The position numbers were made by a program, and so were the translations under genes. Of a DNA stretch of 64,000 nucleotides, positions 27,573 to 35,172 are shown one piece after another. Position 1 is the stretch's first letter; every line of letters starts with the position of its first letter. The notes below the pieces were generated by a model. The model was not told where the DNA came from and did no database searches. It saw only the letters and a list, made by a program, of their open reading frames with translations. This DNA is from Segatella buccae ATCC 33574 (GTDB taxonomy: Bacteria > Bacteroidota > Bacteroidia > Bacteroidales > Bacteroidaceae). The stretch is from assembly GCF_000184945.1 (NCBI RefSeq), contig NZ_GL586311.1, positions 2,448,853 to 2,512,852 on the forward strand, given 5' to 3'.

Positions 27573-28910
27573 ATGGAGACAATAAAGACCCCAAATCTGA
27601 TTATCGGTTTTGGTAAAGCCGGCAAGACACTGGCTGCCGACTTGGCCCGCCACGGCGAACGCGTGGTGCTGGCAGAAGAAAGCGCCCGCATGTATGGCGG
27701 GACATGTATCAACATCGGCTGCATCCCCTCGAAGAAACTCATCGTCGAGGGGCAACAGGGCAGCCGAACAGCCGACAAGGAGGCTGTGTTCTCGCAAGCC
27801 ATGCAGGCCAAGGAGACTCTCACGACCAAACTGCGCGAAGCCAACTACCATAAAGTGGCCGACCTTACGGATGTGGATGTCATCAATGCGACTGCCGAAT
27901 TTGTGGATGCCCACACGGTGAAGCTCACGGAAGCCGACGGTGAAAAACTCGTCGAGGCCGACCGCATCTTCATCAACACCGGTGCGTCGCCCCGCCGCCT
28001 CAACATTGAGGGGGCCGACGGCAACCGCATCTACGACAGCACAGCCATGCTCTCACTGCCCCAACGGCCCACACGGCTCATGATTGTGGGTGGAGGCTAC
28101 ATCTCGCTCGAGTTTGCCTGCATGTATCAGGCATTTGGCAGCCACGTGACCATTCTCGAAACAAGCGACACTTTTCTGGCCCGCGAAGACCGCGATGTGG
28201 CCGAAGAAATGCTGCGCGTGCTGACCGGGAAAGGCATCGATGTGCGCCTCGGAGCACGCACTGAGCGCTTTGTGGACAGCCCGGAGCACACCGCAGTGGT
28301 GACTACGGTCGGAACTTTCGAGGCCGATGCCGTGCTTGTGGGCATCGGCCGGCAACCCAACACGTCTCGGCTGCATCTTGAGCGGGCCGGCGTGGAAGTG
28401 GATGCACGCGGATTTATCGTCACCGACAACCGGCTACACGCCGCACCCCACATCTGGGCCATGGGCGACGTGGCAGGGAGTCCGCAGTTTACCTACATCT
28501 CGCTCGACGACTACCGCATCGTGAGCAGCCAGCTCTTCGGCAATGGCAGCCGAACCCGCGACAACCGGGGGGCCGTGGCCACAGCCGTGTTCACCACCCC
28601 TCCCCTCTCCCACATCGGACTCACCGAGACGCAGGCACGGGAGAAGGGACTCAACATCGTAGCGAAGAAAATGCCGGCTATGGCCATCCCCAAGGCTAAG
28701 GTGCTGGGACAGACCGACGGACTGCTCAAGGCAGTCGTCGATGCCGACACCGACGAGGTGTTGGGGGTGACGCTCTTCTGTGCCGAGTCGCACGAAATCA
28801 TCAACCTTTTCAAGCCCATTATCGACCACCACATCAAGGCATCATACGTGCGTGACATGATTTTCACCCACCCCACAATGGCTGAAGGCCTCAACGACCT
28901 GTTTGCATAG
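27573..28910 (+). CDS. rclA: RclA-like flavin disulfide reductase (copper/hypochlorite resistance)
   Basis: FAD- and NAD(P)H-dependent pyridine nucleotide-disulfide oxidoreductase of 445 residues. It has the FAD-binding LIIGFGKAGKTLAADLA (about residues 9-25) and the redox disulfide GGTCINIGCIPSKK (about 42-55). The NAD(P)-binding GGGYISLEFA lies at about 172-181, and the C-terminal dimer motif HPTMAEGLNDLF is present. GFGKAGKTLA, QFTYISLDDYRIV and the C-terminal motif match E. coli RclA, a Cu(II) reductase that protects against hypochlorous acid, more closely than lipoamide dehydrogenase. That assignment is from memory of the RclA sequence. A copper exporter gene lies downstream, which fits. 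Confidence 0.87.
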   Translation: METIKTPNLIIGFGKAGKTLAADLARHGERVVLAEESARMYGGTCINIGCIPSKKLIVEGQQGSRTADKEAVFSQAMQAKETLTTKLREANYHKVADLTDVDVINATAEFVDAHTVKLTEADGEKLVEADRIFINTGASPRRLNIEGADGNRIYDSTAMLSLPQRPTRLMIVGGGYISLEFACMYQAFGSHVTILETSDTFLAREDRDVAEEMLRVLTGKGIDVRLGARTERFVDSPEHTAVVTTVGTFEADAVLVGIGRQPNTSRLHLERAGVEVDARGFIVTDNRLHAAPHIWAMGDVAGSPQFTYISLDDYRIVSSQLFGNGSRTRDNRGAVATAVFTTPPLSHIGLTETQAREKGLNIVAKKMPAMAIPKAKVLGQTDGLLKAVVDADTDEVLGVTLFCAESHEIINLFKPIIDHHIKASYVRDMIFTHPTMAEGLNDLFA

Positions 28911-28965
28911 TTCAGGAAAAGCGGGTGACAGCAGAACTATTTTTGTCCGCCTTTTTCACCCTACA

Positions 28966-28997
28966 TTTGCAAACAGGCCACTTTTTTAGTATCTTTG
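28966..28997 (+). promoter_or_regulatory. Orphan promoter upstream of a terminator
   Basis: TTTG (28966-28969), 20 nt, TATCTTTG (28990-28997). Transcription should start near 29004, about four bases before a terminator stem. Confidence 0.65.
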
Positions 28998-29005
28998 CAG
29001 TAGCA

Positions 29006-29034
29006 AGGGGAGCGCGTAGGCGCTCCCTTTTTTT
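29006..29034 (+). terminator. Rho-independent terminator downstream of rclA
   Basis: GGGAGCGC (29008-29015), a 4-nt loop, GCGCTCCC (29020-29027), then seven T. Confidence 0.88.
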
Positions 29035-29043
29035 ATTCCCAAG

Positions 29044-29092
29044 AGCCCCCCAACCCCCTAAAGGGGGCTTTTCCATCCGGCTGTAAGTAGCA
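29044..29092. repeat. CCCCTAAA/GGGGG intergenic repeat, partial copy 3
   Basis: CCCCCTAAAGGGGGCTTTTCC, then ATCCGGCTGT. It matches only the left half of copies 1 and 2. Confidence 0.55.
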
Positions 29093-29109
29093 AGTCGGCC
29101 CGAATGGGT

Positions 29110-29175
29110 TTCTAAAAGGGGCTCTTTTGCTTTCTCATTCGGCCCAAACGAGCTTCCAAGTGTGGGCGTTTTGCA
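29110..29175 (-). repeat. Possible fragment D of the dispersed non-coding element
   Basis: The reverse complement holds CCACACTTGGAAGC followed by a GGGCC- and AAAGAGCC-containing stretch, like the core of copies B and C. The similarity is short and the hairpin is missing. Confidence 0.3.
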
Positions 29176-29333
29176 AAGTCGTTTGGGCTTAGTGAGAAAA
29201 TTGATGGAGCGAATAGGGCTAATGGGACAGATGGAGTTGGCTTGAAAAACGGGCGTTGAGAAAATCCATGTAAGGCTTTTTCTCAATCTCAGTAAGTTTT
29301 ACGCTATAGGTCAAAAAACTATAACACACAATA

Positions 29334-29408
29334 GCCTCCAACCCCTAAAGGGGGGATTTTCCATTCCTCTGTTTGCAGGAAGATAAACCTCCCTTAGGTG
29401 GGTGGAGA
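29334..29408. repeat. CCCCTAAA/GGGGG intergenic repeat, copy 2
   Basis: It aligns with 27455-27531: CCCCTAAAGGGGGGATTTTCC, CTCTGTTTGCAGGAAG, then CCTCCCTTAGGTGGG. Confidence 0.65.
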
Positions 29409-29464
29409 GCTAAAACTTATAACTTTAATCCATATAACATAACTGCCGATTAGGATTTTATGCG

Positions 29465-29472
29465 TAACTTTG
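29465..29472 (+). promoter_or_regulatory. Promoter -7 box that sets the copA start
   Basis: TAACTTTG lies across an in-frame upstream ATG (29470), so the first usable start is 29563. Confidence 0.55.
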
Positions 29473-29562
29473 CCAACGCATGGTAGATGGGAGCCGAATG
29501 GGCGACGCTCTTTCTCTTCCCCAACAGCCAAGACAAAGAAACAATATAAAATCAAAGGATCA

Positions 29563-31482
29563 ATGAAAAAGACAATACCGGTGGTGGGCATGGCCTGTTC
29601 GGCCTGCTCAGCCAATGTGGAGCGCAAGCTCAATTCGCTTGAAGGCATCAGTTCTGCTTCGGTGAATCTGGCAGGACGGTCGGCACTCGTCGACTTCGAC
29701 CCGACCCAAATCAGTCTTGAACAGATGAAAAAGGAAATCAGCGACATAGGCTACGACCTTGTGATAGAAGCCGACCGCTCGGTGGAAGAAATAGAAAAGC
29801 GGGAGTACATCCTCCTGCGGCGCAAGACGTTGCTCTCATGGGTGTTTGCCCTGCTGGTGATGAGTGTGTCGATGGGTTGGGCGGGCATCACCGACCGCCA
29901 CGTGGCCAACCAACTGTCGCTCATCCTTGCTTTGTGCAACATGCTCTATTGCGGTAGGCAATTCTATGTCTCGGCATGGAAACAACTCACCCACCTCACC
30001 GCCAACATGGACACACTCGTGGCCCTCTCGACCCTGATAGCCTTCCTTTTCAGTGCCTTCAACACATTTTGGGGCGATGCAGTGTGGGGAGTCCGGAGCA
30101 TCGAATGGCACACCTATTTTGACGCTTCGGTGATGATCATCACCTTCGTGCTCACGGGCCGCCTGCTCGAAGAAAAAGCCAAAGACGGCACGGCTTCAAG
30201 CATACGCCAACTCATGGGCATGGCTCCCAAGACGGCCCACATCGTGGATGGAGACAGCGTGGAGGAAGTGCCCCTGTCGACGATAGAGAAAGGCGACATG
30301 CTCGAAGTGAGGGCGGGCGAGAAAGTGCCGGTCGACGGGGAGGTGACATGGGCCGAAAGCTTCATGACTCCCGACGCAGCCTACGTGGATGAAAGCATGA
30401 TTACCGGCGAACCCACACCGGCCGAGAAGCGTCAAGGCAGCAAGGTGCTGGCCGGGACCATCCCCAGTCAGGGCAAATTCCGCATGAGAGCTTTGCAGAT
30501 AGGTGAAGAGACGGCTTTGGCGCACATCATCCGCATGGTGCAGGAGGCACAAAGTTCGAAAGCTCCTGTGCAGCGGTTGGTGGACAAAGCAGCACTGGTG
30601 TTCGTGCCCGTGGTGGGCAGCATCGCCCTCATCACGTTTCTCGCATGGTGGCTCGCGGGTGGCAATGCCTATCTGCCACAGGCCGTCATGAGTGCAGTGG
30701 CCGTGCTGGTGATAGCCTGCCCCTGCGCCATGGGACTGGCCACGCCCACGGCACTCATGGTGGGCATAGGCAAAGCGGCTGAACGGCAGGTGCTCATCAA
30801 AGACGCTTCGGCTCTGGAGCGGCTGCGCAAGGTAGATGCCGTGGTGATTGACAAGACGGGCACGCTCACGCTGCCCAACCGGAGTGTCGACTTCACCAAG
30901 TCGGACGACCTACCGCCGGAACAGCGCGAAACGCTCAAACCATACGCCCGGGAGGCGATGGAGGAGTTGCAGAAAAAGGGAATAGAGATATACATGATGA
31001 GTGGCGACAAGGAAGAGGCCGCCCGCTACTGGGCCGACAAAGCCGGCATCAGGCACTATAGAAGCCAAGTGCTGCCGCAGGACAAAGAGAATATGGTGAA
31101 ACGCCTTCAGGCCGAAGGCAAGACGGTGGCAATGGTGGGCGACGGCATCAACGACACACAGGCGTTGGCACTGGCCGACGTGGGCATGGCCATAGGGCGC
31201 GGCACCGATGTGGCCATGGACGTGGCACAGGTGACACTCATGGGCGACGACCTGCGGAGCATACCCGAAGCTGTGACGCTGAGCAGAAAAACAGTGCGAA
31301 TGATATGGGAAAACCTCTTCTGGGCTTTCGTCTACAATATTGTCTGCATCCCCTTGGCAGCCGGAATCCTCCGCCTCTTCGGCATCGACTTCCAGATTAC
31401 ACCGATGTGGGCCTCGGCCCTAATGGCCTTCTCGAGCGTGTCGGTGGTGCTCAACTCGCTCAGGCTCAGGCTGACGCACTAA
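29563..31482 (+). CDS. copA: Copper-transporting P1B ATPase, short form lacking a clear nucleotide-binding domain
   Basis: Membrane pump that exports copper(I) at the cost of ATP. About 639 residues from MKKTIPVVGMACSACS. One HMA domain with the metal site CSAC lies at residues 1-68. Six to eight membrane segments follow, with the metal-binding CPCAMGLATPTA. TGEP of the actuator domain, the phosphorylation site DKTGTLT, MMSGD and GDGINDTQAL are all present. Between DKTGTLT and MMSGD there are only about 42 residues. In typical CopA proteins that stretch holds a nucleotide-binding domain of 100 or more residues with an SEHPL motif, and no such motif is visible. This may be a lineage-specific compact form or a deletion. 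rclA lies upstream. Confidence 0.88.
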   Translation: MKKTIPVVGMACSACSANVERKLNSLEGISSASVNLAGRSALVDFDPTQISLEQMKKEISDIGYDLVIEADRSVEEIEKREYILLRRKTLLSWVFALLVMSVSMGWAGITDRHVANQLSLILALCNMLYCGRQFYVSAWKQLTHLTANMDTLVALSTLIAFLFSAFNTFWGDAVWGVRSIEWHTYFDASVMIITFVLTGRLLEEKAKDGTASSIRQLMGMAPKTAHIVDGDSVEEVPLSTIEKGDMLEVRAGEKVPVDGEVTWAESFMTPDAAYVDESMITGEPTPAEKRQGSKVLAGTIPSQGKFRMRALQIGEETALAHIIRMVQEAQSSKAPVQRLVDKAALVFVPVVGSIALITFLAWWLAGGNAYLPQAVMSAVAVLVIACPCAMGLATPTALMVGIGKAAERQVLIKDASALERLRKVDAVVIDKTGTLTLPNRSVDFTKSDDLPPEQRETLKPYAREAMEELQKKGIEIYMMSGDKEEAARYWADKAGIRHYRSQVLPQDKENMVKRLQAEGKTVAMVGDGINDTQALALADVGMAIGRGTDVAMDVAQVTLMGDDLRSIPEAVTLSRKTVRMIWENLFWAFVYNIVCIPLAAGILRLFGIDFQITPMWASALMAFSSVSVVLNSLRLRLTH

Positions 31483-32345
31483 GGTTGGGGCACGGGATAG
31501 TCGTATTGGCCAAAGTACCGGGGCGTGTGGTTGTCGTTATACCACACGCCTTCTACGTTGAGCCCAAGGGAGAATGACTTATTCACATGATATATAACGC
31601 CCGCTCCCACGACATTGGCACCGGGCACCCCCATGCCGCCAATGCCCATAAGGCCCATGCCGCCGAGCCAATAGGCGGCCACGGGAGAGCAGCCATAGCC
31701 GTAGCGGTCATAACCATAACAGCCGGGACGGTCGTAATAATAGTGCCCGTAATTGTCTGCCAGTGAGAGCTGTCCGTAGGCGTAGGCCTCCCAATGGTCG
31801 TTGAACCGATAGCCAAGCATGGCGTACAGACCGACATCGCGATAGGAATCGCTGCCCCAGAAGGTGTTGTTGAAATAACCACCGCCGGCCAGCCACAACT
31901 TGCCGTCTTTGGTGAGGGGCGAGAGATAGGCGGCGCTGATGGTCTGGGCGAAGCCTCCCCGATGGGGTGCATACTTGCCGAAAGTGGCAAAGGCCGAGAG
32001 GCCTACCGAGACATTGAGCCCCCGATGCAGTCCCCATCCGTAGGTTTGGATGGATTCCAGCACCGGAATTGTGGCAGCAGAAGAGCCCGGATGCACCGTT
32101 TCCAGGGCCGACGACCGCTCCCCAACCTGTGCTACTGCCGACAGCGGAGCGGAGACCCGCCCATCCATCTTCACCGGTTTGCCGCCATACACGGTGGGGT
32201 CGCCATTCACAAAGAGGGTGTCGCCCGGCAGAATCCACTCCTCACGCGGGTCGTCGGGACTGTGGAGCGGGCCACGGCCCACACGCTGCGCCTGCAAAGG
32301 CAGGCACAAGACAGCCGTCATCAATATGCATGAAAACTTCTTCAT
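31479..32345 (-). CDS. Secreted beta-barrel-like outer membrane protein
   Basis: About 288 residues from MKKFSCILMTAVLCLPLQAQ, a signal peptide. The mature part is rich in Gly, Tyr and aromatic residues in alternating pattern (GLSAFATFGKYAPHRGG, LWLAGGGYFNNTFWG, LYAMLGYRFNDHWEAYAYGQ), as in small outer-membrane barrels. A Gly/Met-rich linker (AYWLGGMGLMGIGGMGVPG) lies near 240. No specific family was recognised. The last four bases overlap the copA stop in convergent orientation. An upstream ATG (32417) was rejected because the signal peptide begins at 32345. Confidence 0.68.
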   Translation of the reverse strand: MKKFSCILMTAVLCLPLQAQRVGRGPLHSPDDPREEWILPGDTLFVNGDPTVYGGKPVKMDGRVSAPLSAVAQVGERSSALETVHPGSSAATIPVLESIQTYGWGLHRGLNVSVGLSAFATFGKYAPHRGGFAQTISAAYLSPLTKDGKLWLAGGGYFNNTFWGSDSYRDVGLYAMLGYRFNDHWEAYAYGQLSLADNYGHYYYDRPGCYGYDRYGYGCSPVAAYWLGGMGLMGIGGMGVPGANVVGAGVIYHVNKSFSLGLNVEGVWYNDNHTPRYFGQYDYPVPQP

Positions 32346-32471
32346 GTGTGCAAATTTAAACAAATTGATGTGAAAGCCAAGAACATCGGAATTAAAAAAA
32401 CTGAATTTCTTTGGCATCTTAACCTTTTTATATTACTTTTGCCGTGATTTAAACAAAAAGATTCGAAGTTT

Positions 32472-33044
32472 ATGAAGAAGATTTTGATTTTTTCGCTGAT
32501 GGCTTTCGGAATGTTTGCAACACCCGTTTTGGCCCAAAACCGAACCCAAAAAGCCAAGACCACCGTGGCAGGAAAGGCCCGCAAGTTTTGGGACAATGCC
32601 AAGAAATCGGTGCAGTCTACCACCGAGCAAATCAAAGACGAACTGGGCATAGACAACACCGACCACGATGCATTGCGCCGAAAATACATGCCCATCTACA
32701 CCGACAACCTCTATAAAGGAGGCGATGCCAACCAACTGATTCAGGCCTGCCGGGAGATATTCTACCAGAAATATCCCAGCAGCTACATCCAGACATCGGT
32801 CATTCCGCAGGACACGTGGAAGAGCGAACCGGTGAAGGAACATGGCAGCATTGTGGGCTATCTGCAATCGATGTATTGCTATGTGCTGGCCAAAGACGGC
32901 AACGACGGATATATCAATGCCGAATTTACCTTCCAACGCTACAAGCGCGTGGGCGAAGCCTACGAACATGTGGAGGGCAAGTGGCCGGGAATGACCCGGG
33001 TGGACATCCTCACACCCGAGATTTACGACAAAATCAAGGACTAA
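32472..33044 (+). CDS. Hypothetical secreted protein
   Basis: A 190-residue protein with a signal peptide MKKILIFSLMAFGMFATPVLAQ. The mature part begins with a basic helical stretch (KARKFWDNAKKSVQSTTEQI) followed by a mixed alpha/beta region. No known family was recognised. A TACTTTTG -7 box (32434-32441) lies just upstream. The TPR gene follows after 57 nt and may be in the same operon. Confidence 0.65.
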   Translation: MKKILIFSLMAFGMFATPVLAQNRTQKAKTTVAGKARKFWDNAKKSVQSTTEQIKDELGIDNTDHDALRRKYMPIYTDNLYKGGDANQLIQACREIFYQKYPSSYIQTSVIPQDTWKSEPVKEHGSIVGYLQSMYCYVLAKDGNDGYINAEFTFQRYKRVGEAYEHVEGKWPGMTRVDILTPEIYDKIKD

Positions 33045-33101
33045 AATAAGGTAAGGGGACATCTGACTATCTACAACCACCCCATAGAAACACATACGAC
33101 A

Positions 33102-34052
33102 ATGGGATTTTTCAAGAAACTGTTTGGCGGCCGCGTGGACTCGCCCGAGGACGACCGAAAGGAGCAGGAGACGCGCAACTTCGACATGCTGAAATACGAT
33201 GGCGTGAAAGCCATGCACATGGGCGAGACGGACTATGCTGTGAAATGCTTCAACCGGGCTTTGGAGATGCGCGAAGACTTGGAGGTGCGTGACTATCTCT
33301 CGCAGACGCTCATACGCACCGGCGAACTGCTGCCGGCCTACGAGCAGTTGCAGAAACTGGCCGAGGCCGAGCCCGACAACAAACAGATATTCGTGCGCAT
33401 GGCCGATGTGGCCTACATGATGGAAGACTATCGGGCGATGGCCGATGCCTGCGAAAAGGCCATGCTCATCGACCGCAACGACCCACAGGTGCTCAATTTC
33501 TATGCCCGCGCAAGCATCGGACTGGGCGACACGGTGAATGCCATTGCCATGCTCACCAAAGCCATCATCACCTGTGAGCATCGGATGGATGGAGAAGACG
33601 AGAACACCAGGCGAGAAGCTTTGGCCACTGCTTTCAGTTCACGCCTGCTAAGAGGCGAAACGCTCTTGAAAACAGGCGATTGCGACGGGGCCGACGAGGA
33701 TGCCGAATGGGCTGTCAACCACACCGAAGGCAATGAAGACGCACTGCTGCTCAAGGCACGTGTGGAGGCCGGGAAAGGAGCAAGCGACAGTGCCATTGCC
33801 TATTATAATAAGGTGATAGAAGCCAACCCCTTTTGTGTGGCAGCCTTCCAAGAGCGAGGAGACATCTATCTGGCCAAGGGAGACAAGGAACTGGCCGAGG
33901 CCGACAGAAAGCAGGTGCTTGAGCTTTCGTCGGAAACAGACGGGAATACAGCCGGCCAACATGCGCCGGAAGAGGGGAAAGGCATACAGCAACAAGTGGA
34001 GAAAGCCTACCGTTCCATCGACCCTTACGGCATAGGCGGACTGGAAAAATAG
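33102..34052 (+). CDS. Tetratricopeptide repeat protein
   Basis: A 316-residue protein without a signal peptide, starting MGFFKKLFGG. At least five TPR-like units are visible between residues 30 and 285 (for example GVKAMHMGETDYAVKCFNRA, VAYMMEDYRAMADACEKAML and GDIYLAKGDKELAEADRKQV). TPR proteins scaffold other proteins. No partner is visible except the upstream secreted protein. The C-terminal region (about 290-316) is short and charged. Confidence 0.75.
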   Translation: MGFFKKLFGGRVDSPEDDRKEQETRNFDMLKYDGVKAMHMGETDYAVKCFNRALEMREDLEVRDYLSQTLIRTGELLPAYEQLQKLAEAEPDNKQIFVRMADVAYMMEDYRAMADACEKAMLIDRNDPQVLNFYARASIGLGDTVNAIAMLTKAIITCEHRMDGEDENTRREALATAFSSRLLRGETLLKTGDCDGADEDAEWAVNHTEGNEDALLLKARVEAGKGASDSAIAYYNKVIEANPFCVAAFQERGDIYLAKGDKELAEADRKQVLELSSETDGNTAGQHAPEEGKGIQQQVEKAYRSIDPYGIGGLEK

Positions 34053-34114
34053 CCACCTGAATACAGGAAAACTCCCCTAATCGATAGTTTTCGGGCAATT
34101 TTTCTGTCATTTTA

Positions 34115-34146
34115 TTTGCGAGAATGAAATAAAAATCATACTTTTG
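34115..34146 (+). promoter_or_regulatory. Promoter of the aromatic amino acid operon
   Basis: TTTG (34115-34118), 20 nt, TACTTTTG (34139-34146). Transcription should start near 34153, just upstream of the leader peptide. Confidence 0.75.
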
Positions 34147-34178
34147 CATTTGAAAACAGAATAAAAAACAAGTAAGCA

Positions 34179-34253
34179 ATGAGATCATACGCTGCTTTTT
34201 ACTATTTTTACTTTTACTTTGCAAGAAATTGTGAAGCGGGAAGTTGCGTATAG
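34179..34253 (+). CDS. Phe/Tyr-rich leader peptide of the pheA operon
   Basis: A 24-codon frame starts ATG at 34179 and ends TAG at 34251-34253. Nine of the 24 codons are Phe (four) or Tyr (five), clustered in AAFYYFYFYF at residues 5-14. It lies between a good promoter and a terminator, upstream of Phe/Tyr biosynthetic genes. This is the classic arrangement of a ribosome-stalling attenuator, so it is a sensor of charged Phe/Tyr-tRNA. The peptide itself probably has no other function. Confidence 0.85.
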   Translation: MRSYAAFYYFYFYFARNCEAGSCV

Positions 34254-34324
34254 ATTTCAACTTATGGCAAGTGTATAAGAAATAACGAAACGGTCCCGCT
34301 CTGTATGGAGCAGGACCGTTTTTC
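34235..34324 (+). promoter_or_regulatory. pheA operon transcription attenuator
   Basis: The terminator hairpin (34288-34321, arms AAACGGTCC/GGACCGTTT with an inner GCTC/GAGC) ends in five T. AGCGGGA in the end of the leader peptide (34235-34241) is complementary to TCCCGCT in the terminator 5' arm (34294-34300), so it can form an antiterminator when a ribosome stalls at the Phe/Tyr codons. An alternative hairpin AAGTTG/CAACTT just after 34240 may compete. Confidence 0.8.
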
Positions 34325-34338
34325 GTAATGGCAGAAAT

Positions 34339-35172
34339 ATGAAAAGAATAGCTATACAAGGAGAACCGGGGTCGTTTCACGACATTGCCGCGCACGAACA
34401 CTTCGCCGGCGAACAGATACAACTCATCTGCTGCGCCACCTTTGAAGAGGTGTTTGAGAACATCCGGCTCGACCCTACGGTGATCGGACTGGTGGCCATC
34501 GAGAATACCATCGCCGGTTCGCTGCTCCACAACTACGAACTGCTGCGAGAGAGCAATGCCACGGTGGTGGGCGAGCACAAGCTACACATCAAACACTCGG
34601 TGTGCTGCCTGCCCGATGACGACTGGGACACGCTGCAAGAGATACACTCCCACCCTGTGGCCTTGGCACAGTGCCGCCGTTTCTTGGGCGAGCATCCCGA
34701 CCTGAAAGCCGTAGAGGCGGAAGACACTGCCGGGGCGGCCGAATATATCGCCAGACACAAAATGCACGGATGGGCAGCCATCTGCTCCTCCCATGCGGCT
34801 CAGACTTACGGCATGAAGGTGCTTCAGGAAGATATTCACGACAACAAGCACAACTTCACACGCTTTCTCGTGGTGTCGGATACACGCAAAGCCGACTTTC
34901 TCAGGCCGCTCGAACACAGCAACAAATCGAGTATTGTGTTCAGTTTGCCTCATGAGGAAGGCAGCTTGAGCAAGGTGCTCACCATCATGAGCTTCTACGA
35001 CATCAACCTGACGAAGATTCAATCGCTGCCCATCATCGGGCGTGAATGGGAATATCTCTTCTACGTGGATGTCACTTACGACAACCTCACCCGCTACCGC
35101 CAGTCGATAGACGCCATCACACCGCTTGTCAAAAACATCAAAATCTTGGGAGAATATGAAGCCAGCAAATAG
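34339..35172 (+). CDS. pheA: Prephenate dehydratase
   Basis: Converts prephenate to phenylpyruvate in Phe synthesis. The 277-residue monofunctional enzyme has the catalytic domain (about 1-175) starting RIAIQGEPGSFHD, with the conserved TRF element in HNFTRFLVV. The C-terminal ACT domain (about 192-270, KSSIVFSLPHEEGSLSKVL) is expected to bind Phe for feedback control. It lacks a fused chorismate mutase, which lies in the downstream DAHP synthase. It is the first gene after the attenuator and overlaps the start of the aminotransferase by 17 nt. Confidence 0.95.
   Translation: MKRIAIQGEPGSFHDIAAHEHFAGEQIQLICCATFEEVFENIRLDPTVIGLVAIENTIAGSLLHNYELLRESNATVVGEHKLHIKHSVCCLPDDDWDTLQEIHSHPVALAQCRRFLGEHPDLKAVEAEDTAGAAEYIARHKMHGWAAICSSHAAQTYGMKVLQEDIHDNKHNFTRFLVVSDTRKADFLRPLEHSNKSSIVFSLPHEEGSLSKVLTIMSFYDINLTKIQSLPIIGREWEYLFYVDVTYDNLTRYRQSIDAITPLVKNIKILGEYEASK

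Larger units (their letters stand above)
28911..29562. other. 650-base gap with orphan promoter-terminator and repeats
   Basis: No protein gene was recognised. It contains a promoter and terminator only about 30 nt apart (28966-29034), two CCCCTAAA-type repeats (29044-29092 and 29334-29408), a possible fragment of the dispersed element (29110-29175) and the copA -7 box (29465-29472). Confidence 0.6.

Noticed and set aside
29110..29175. Full fourth copy of the dispersed element
   Set aside because: Only a short core matches and the hairpin is missing, so it was listed as a low-confidence fragment only.
32433..33581. 382-codon minus-strand open frame
   Set aside because: It spans two plus-strand genes and the promoter between, so it is a shadow.
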